Source of the DNA: an uncultured Burkholderiales bacterium
GTDB taxonomy: Bacteria; Pseudomonadota; Gammaproteobacteria; Burkholderiales; Burkholderiaceae_C
Direction: 5' to 3'
DNA length: 8,798 nt
Assembly: GCA_903887655.1 (NCBI GenBank)
Contig: CAISQQ010000001.1
Coordinates: 1 to 8,798, forward strand
Position numbers and translations under genes: made by a program. Shown here in pieces: positions 5,313 to 8,798 of this stretch (position 1 is the stretch's first letter; each line of letters starts with the position of its first letter). The notes beneath the pieces were generated by a model, which was not told the origin of the DNA, searched no databases, and saw nothing but the letters and a program-made list of their open reading frames with translations.

Positions 5313-7127
5313 TCAATTTGGTGTGTTTTTTGGTGGTGAGCTGCCCTGAGCGCCGCTCAAAGACCGTGGGTGAGCCAGCGCACTTTGGGTGATCGCGCTC
5401 AAACTCCCGCGCGTGGTGATGACCTCGGGGTCGAGCAGTACCTCGATCAAGGTGCCCGTTTCGCGCGCGAGCGCATCGCGCAGCAAGCCCTCAAACTCAT
5501 GGGTGTGCTCCATGCGAAAAGCGGCATAACCGTAAGCGCGAGCCAAGCCACAAAAGTCCGGGTTGTCAAGCGCGGTGCCACTCACGCGAAGAGGGTAGTG
5601 GCGCTCTTGGTGCATGCGGATGGTGCCATACATGCCGTTGTTGAGCAGCAAAATGATGGATTTGGCACCGCACTGGCTCGCGGTTGCGAGCTCTTGGCCG
5701 GTCATCAAAAAGTCGCCATCCCCCGCAATCGTGAAGGCCACGCGTTGGGTGAGCAAGTTGGCCGCAATGCCCGCGGGCACGCCATAGCCCATCGCACCCG
5801 AGGTCGGTGCGAGTTGGGTTTTAAAGCCTTTGGACAGGCCGTGGTGAATGTGAAAGCGGTGCAACCAACTCGAGAAATTTCCCGCCCCATTGGTGACGAC
5901 GGCGCTCGGTGGCAGTGTCTTGGTCAAGATCGCCATCACCGCGCCCATGTCCACTGAGCCCGGTAGCGCTTGGGGAACCAAGTTATCGAGGTAGTCTTGG
6001 TGGGCGGCACGAGCCCATTCGCTCCAGGCCACCTCGTTGGGCGCATCGAGCACCTCCAGACTCCTCGCTGCCGCATTCATGGTCGAGAGCATCGCCAAGT
6101 CGGCTTGGTAGACCCGACCCAACTCATCGGCACTGGCGTGGATGTGCACGAGTTTTTGCTGCGACCTGGGGGCTTGCAAGAGCGTGTACCCGCCAGTCGT
6201 CATCTCCCCCAGCCGCGGTCCGATCGCCACAATCAAATCACTGTGCTCAATGCGCTTGGCAAGCTTGGGGTTGAGCCCAATGCCAACCTCGCCCGCGTAC
6301 AAGGGATGAGCGTTGTCAAAGGTGTCTTGGAAGCGAAATGCACACGCCACCGGCAGCTGCCAGTTCTCTGCAAACCGCTCCAAGGCCTGGGCCGCTTGAA
6401 CGCTCCAGCCCCCACCGCCCGCGATCACCAAGGGGCGCTCAGCCGCCAAGAGCATCTGCCTGAGTTGACGCAGTCCGCCCGGGTCGCACCAAGCCTGGAC
6501 CGCCTCAACGCGGGGCAAGGGGTGGGCTTGCACCGTCTCTCTCAGCATGTCCTCGGGCAGCACCAGCACGACCGGACCAGGCCTGCCGTTCATGGCCAGT
6601 GCAAAGGCACGCGCCACATACTCGGGGATGCGCTGAGCGCAGTCGATGCGCTCGACTCGTTTGGCCATGCCTTTGGTGCTGGGGCCAAAAAAACAGTTGT
6701 AGTCCAACTCTTGAAAGGCTTCACGGTCTCTGAAGTCCCCACCCACGTCCCCCACAAAGAGCACCATGGGGGTGCTGTCTTGAAAAGCGGTGTGCACGCC
6801 AATGGAGGCATTGGTCGCGCCCGGTCCTCGGGTGACAAAGCACACGCCCGGGCGAGCGCTCAGCTTGCCCGCGGCCTCGGCCATGTGGGCCGCTCCCCCC
6901 TCTTGGCGGTTGATCACAAAGGTGATGTGCTCACGGTAGGCATAAAAACCATCGAGCACCGCCAAGAAACTCTCACCCGGCACACCAAAGGCGTGCGTGA
7001 CACCTTGCTTGACCAAGCACTGCACGAGCAAGTGACCGGCCAGTTGGGTGGGTGCGGATGATGGCAAAGCGTTTTGAGCATGCGCTTGAGCGGGTGGGCT
7101 CGCAGTGCCCTGGGTCTGGGTGTTCAT
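5313..7127 (-). CDS. Thiamine-pyrophosphate enzyme, acetolactate synthase large-subunit-like
   Basis: This 604-aa TPP-dependent enzyme has the three-domain layout of the acetolactate synthase/POX family. The N-terminal pyrimidine-binding domain (about 30-195) contains FGVPGES (47-53), the activator Glu76 in NRQEGGAAHMAEA, and TRGPGATNA (99-107). The central domain spans about 215-360 (VIAGGGGW, 234-241). The C-terminal diphosphate-binding domain (about 395-575) has GDGDFLM (469-475) followed by NN at 496-497, the cofactor/Mg2+ signature. Likely chemistry is decarboxylation or ligation of a 2-oxo acid or related compound; the substrate is unknown. No regulatory small subunit (IlvN) adjoins it, and it sits beside a transporter, so I do not call it ilvB. 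Residues 1-28 are a loose Ala/Gln/Pro tail. ATG 7127 is preceded by AGAGGG at about 10 nt. It starts 26 nt after the MFS gene ends. Xsc, oxalyl-CoA decarboxylase and benzaldehyde lyase are family alternatives. Confidence 0.85.
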   Translation of the reverse strand: MNTQTQGTASPPAQAHAQNALPSSAPTQLAGHLLVQCLVKQGVTHAFGVPGESFLAVLDGFYAYREHITFVINRQEGGAAHMAEAAGKLSARPGVCFVTRGPGATNASIGVHTAFQDSTPMVLFVGDVGGDFRDREAFQELDYNCFFGPSTKGMAKRVERIDCAQRIPEYVARAFALAMNGRPGPVVLVLPEDMLRETVQAHPLPRVEAVQAWCDPGGLRQLRQMLLAAERPLVIAGGGGWSVQAAQALERFAENWQLPVACAFRFQDTFDNAHPLYAGEVGIGLNPKLAKRIEHSDLIVAIGPRLGEMTTGGYTLLQAPRSQQKLVHIHASADELGRVYQADLAMLSTMNAAARSLEVLDAPNEVAWSEWARAAHQDYLDNLVPQALPGSVDMGAVMAILTKTLPPSAVVTNGAGNFSSWLHRFHIHHGLSKGFKTQLAPTSGAMGYGVPAGIAANLLTQRVAFTIAGDGDFLMTGQELATASQCGAKSIILLLNNGMYGTIRMHQERHYPLRVSGTALDNPDFCGLARAYGYAAFRMEHTHEFEGLLRDALARETGTLIEVLLDPEVITTRGSLSAITQSALAHPRSLSGAQGSSPPKNTPN

Positions 7128-7153
7128 CGTGGCAAGGCCCTCTCGTGCGTGTC

Positions 7154-8428
7154 TCAGGCGATCTCGCGGGGCTCGTCTTGGCTCACCCTCAGGGCCAAAA
7201 GCACACTGACGATCAAGGTCACGGCCCCGCCAACCAAGGTGCCGGCAAACCAGGCGTGGTCCATGAAAAAACCAAACACCGCTGGCGCCAGCGCAAAGCC
7301 CACATCAAAGCCTGAATAGACCAAGCCATAAACACGCCCAGTCGCCCCTTTGGGCGTCACCCGTCGAATCATCAAGTCGCGAGATGGCCCACCAATCCCG
7401 AGCGCAAAACCGGTGACGGCCAACACCACCATGGAGCCCAGGCCCCCCAAGAGCGCACTGGCACACAGCACGACCAACAAAGCGCCCGCGCTCATGCAAA
7501 TCGCCACCACGCGCTCGCTGTGGTTGGGCCACTTGGAGGCCACAAACCCCCCGGTGAACATGCCCCCAGCCGCACACACCATGTAGGCGCTGAGCGTGGT
7601 GGTGGCCGACTGGGTGCTCACCTCAAAGAGTTGCTGCAAAATGGTCACGCCAAAGTTCTGCACCACGGAGAGCATCACCGTGGAGAAGAGAAAAAAACCA
7701 AAACACCACCACAAAATGGGCAACTTCAAGATCGTCAATGCGGGCACCTTGGGGCTTTCCTTGGTGTGAGCGCTCGCTTGGGTGTGGATGTCGGACTGAT
7801 TGAGCAGCAGCAGCAAAAAAATACCGAACATCAAGGCCCCCGCGCCCAAAAAGGCCGCTTGCCAGCCCCACAGCTGCGTCAACCCGACCATAAAAATCGG
7901 CGCCACAGCCCAGCCCAAATTACCCGTGAGCCCATGCGCACTGTAGGCGTAGCCCAAGCGCTTGGGGGAGACGCGCTGATTGAAAATGGTGTAGTCGGCC
8001 GGGTGAAAGGACGCGTTGCCCAGCCCCAAGAAAGCCGCACAGACCAACAAGTCGGCATAGGCCGAGGCTTGGGCCGCCACCAAACACCCCAACCCCAAAA
8101 AGAACATGGAGCCCAACAGCACAGGACGCGCTCCAAAACGATCCACCACAAATCCCGCCAAGACCTGCCCCACCGCAGAGATGCTGAAAAACACCGTCAT
8201 CAAAAAACCCAAGGCGGCATAACTCAGGCCAAAGACTTTGACAAAGACGGGAAACATCAGGGGCAAAATCAGGTGCGCAAAGTGCGAGCTTGAATGCGCA
8301 AGACACACCAAAACAATGGTTTTGATGTCCTCAGACCAATGAGAAAGCGGCAAAGCGGTCTGATCAAGGCCTGCGGCTGTAGAGGACGAAGCGTCCCCCG
8401 CTGGCGAGTTCACGGTGGCGGTGTTCAT
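7154..8428 (-). CDS. Major facilitator superfamily transporter (Fsr-like)
   Basis: This 424-aa inner-membrane carrier should have 12 transmembrane helices. Hydrophobic segments run from about residue 36 to 412, split by a polar cytoplasmic loop at about 211-230 between helices 6 and 7. The loop 2-3 signature of MFS is visible as GFVVDRFGARPV (92-103). GLGNASFHPADYTIFNQ (135-151) resembles the GxGxAxFHP region of the fosmidomycin-resistance (Fsr) branch; GPSRDLMIRRVTP (347-359) is the matching region of the second half. The substrate cannot be read from sequence. The frame is open to a GTG at 8503, but ATG 8428 (weak AAAGAG about 10 nt upstream) removes an implausible 25-residue leader; even so, about 30 polar residues precede helix 1. 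It is the first gene of a likely operon with the TPP enzyme 26 nt downstream, so it may move that enzyme's substrate or product. Confidence 0.87.
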   Translation of the reverse strand: MNTATVNSPAGDASSSTAAGLDQTALPLSHWSEDIKTIVLVCLAHSSSHFAHLILPLMFPVFVKVFGLSYAALGFLMTVFFSISAVGQVLAGFVVDRFGARPVLLGSMFFLGLGCLVAAQASAYADLLVCAAFLGLGNASFHPADYTIFNQRVSPKRLGYAYSAHGLTGNLGWAVAPIFMVGLTQLWGWQAAFLGAGALMFGIFLLLLLNQSDIHTQASAHTKESPKVPALTILKLPILWWCFGFFLFSTVMLSVVQNFGVTILQQLFEVSTQSATTTLSAYMVCAAGGMFTGGFVASKWPNHSERVVAICMSAGALLVVLCASALLGGLGSMVVLAVTGFALGIGGPSRDLMIRRVTPKGATGRVYGLVYSGFDVGFALAPAVFGFFMDHAWFAGTLVGGAVTLIVSVLLALRVSQDEPREIA

Positions 8429-8516
8429 GGCAAAACGACTCTTTCTGTGAAGGGGTGCGTTTTGGCCGGAGGTCTCATCTGGCCCTGTCTCGAACGACTG
8501 CACCCATTCGCAGATT

Positions 8517-8547
8517 CTCCCACAGTGGGAGCGAACCCGCTCGAGGG
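8517..8547. repeat. REP-like palindromic element
   Basis: CTCCCAC-A-GTGGGAG (8517-8531) is a perfect 7-1-7 palindrome. It overlaps a second small hairpin, GAGCG-AACC-CGCTC (8529-8542). Read on the minus strand, the string CGGGTTCGCTCCCAC resembles the core and tail of Pseudomonas-type REP sequences. It lies about 90 bp upstream of the MFS start. It could instead be a repressor operator. A single copy in the window cannot settle this. Confidence 0.4.
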
Positions 8548-8610
8548 ATCAAATGCTCATGCCTTGCAGCGTTTCACCACTGAACCTGTGGCTTCGAGCA
8601 CCATTCGCCG

Positions 8611-8634
8611 CAGCGCCACAGCGCCACAGCGATA
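8611..8634. repeat. Short 8-bp tandem repeat
   Basis: CAGCGCCA is repeated exactly twice (8611-8618, 8619-8626) and followed by a decayed third copy CAGCGATA (8627-8634). It lies about 20 bp past the clpB stop. It is probably a neutral replication-slippage product. Confidence 0.5.
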
Positions 8635-8655
8635 GAGCCCTGCAGCGCCTTGACC

Positions 8656-8798
8656 TCACTTGGTGAAGAAGAACTCGCCCGGCTTGAGCACCGGGTCCAC
8701 GCCCACCTGGATGACATCCTTGGGATGGAAGAAGCCCTCCAAGAGCAGCTTGGACAAGGGGTTTTCGATGCGCTGCTGAATCGCTCGCTTTAACGGCC
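8656..8798 (-). CDS. clpB: ATP-dependent chaperone ClpB, C-terminal fragment
   Basis: Only the last 46 codons are present; the gene continues beyond the right edge. The reading frame gives PLKRAIQQRIENPLSKLLLEG, then FFHPKDVIQV, ending FFFTK and TGA (complement of 8656-8658). The PLKRAIQQxIENPL block is the highly conserved C-terminal small domain (D2-small) of ClpB/Hsp100 disaggregases, which thread aggregated proteins through a hexameric ring with help from DnaK. ClpA/ClpC share the block, but the tail and the absence of a ClpP-interaction region favour ClpB. It is on the same strand as the MFS gene but 227 bp away, so it is probably a separate unit. Confidence 0.88.
   Translation of the reverse strand, partial: PLKRAIQQRIENPLSKLLLEGFFHPKDVIQVGVDPVLKPGEFFFTK

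Larger units (their letters stand above)
8429..8655. other. Intergenic region between clpB and the MFS gene
   Basis: This gap holds the presumed promoter of the MFS-TPP-hypothetical operon. No clear sigma70 hexamer pair could be assigned. It contains a REP-like palindromic element (8517-8547) and a short 8-bp tandem repeat (8611-8634). No tRNA fold or supported small gene was found, and no U-tailed terminator for clpB was recognised. Confidence 0.5.

Noticed and set aside
5970..7061. 363-codon open frame antisense to the TPP enzyme
   Set aside because: The opposite strand carries a full set of TPP-enzyme motifs; this frame has no domain and no convincing ribosome binding site.
7520..8293. 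257-codon plus-strand open frame opposite the MFS gene
   Set aside because: Composition is rich in Gln, His and Arg, as expected from the complement of hydrophobic transmembrane codons. No motif was recognised.
8429..8503. GTG start at 8503 adding 25 residues to the MFS protein
   Set aside because: The extra residues are polar and the nearest GGGAG is about 13 nt away. ATG 8428 gives a more usual N-terminus, though its own ribosome binding site is weak.
1..8798. CRISPR array, tRNA/rRNA, transposon, toxin-antitoxin or defence system
   Set aside because: No spaced direct repeats, tRNA-like folds, transposase motifs or paired small genes were seen. Most of the content is ordinary metabolic and chaperone genes.

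Overview
The window looks like a chromosomal segment of a high-GC betaproteobacterium, probably Burkholderiales and possibly Comamonadaceae-like. This rests on the protein sequences (IlvD, Acs, class I fumarase, a c551/c552-type cytochrome, ClpB), on GC-rich codon use, and on a 220-aa conserved-hypothetical protein of a type I associate with that order. The lineage is inferred from family resemblance, not from a database search. No CRISPR array, rRNA, tRNA, insertion sequence, phage gene or recognisable defence system was seen.

Layout. Positions 2-202 (+) are the last 66 codons of ilvD. A small periplasmic monoheme cytochrome c (228-632, +) follows 25 nt later. Converging on it is acsA, acetyl-CoA synthetase (677-2656, -). 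A 294-bp intergenic region (2657-2950) separates acsA from a divergent class I [4Fe-4S] fumarase (2951-4504, +). This region carries two or three small hairpins and one FNR-like half-conserved palindrome. Two perfect inverted repeats lie in the convergent gap after fumarase (4518-4572).

The right half holds a minus-strand gene run. It is an MFS transporter (8428 to 7154), then a thiamine-pyrophosphate enzyme resembling the acetolactate synthase large subunit (7127 to 5313), then a conserved hypothetical acidic protein (5266 to 4604). The gaps are 26 and 46 nt, so co-transcription is likely. Further right is the 3' end of clpB (8656-8798, -), separated from the MFS gene by about 227 bp containing a REP-like palindromic element and a short 8-bp tandem repeat.

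How the genes work together. acsA feeds acetyl-CoA into the TCA cycle, where fumarase acts, so the divergent pair fits acetate/C2 and central carbon metabolism. ilvD belongs to branched-chain amino acid synthesis. The MFS and TPP-enzyme pair looks like an uptake/efflux plus 2-oxo-acid or acyl-transfer unit of unknown substrate. It is the least explained part of the window. Nothing here clearly amounts to a new biological system. The points most worth following are the uncharacterised MFS-TPP-hypothetical operon, a fumarase leader hairpin that covers the ribosome binding site, a tandem repeat encoding the cytochrome signal-peptide core, and the REP-like element upstream of the MFS gene.
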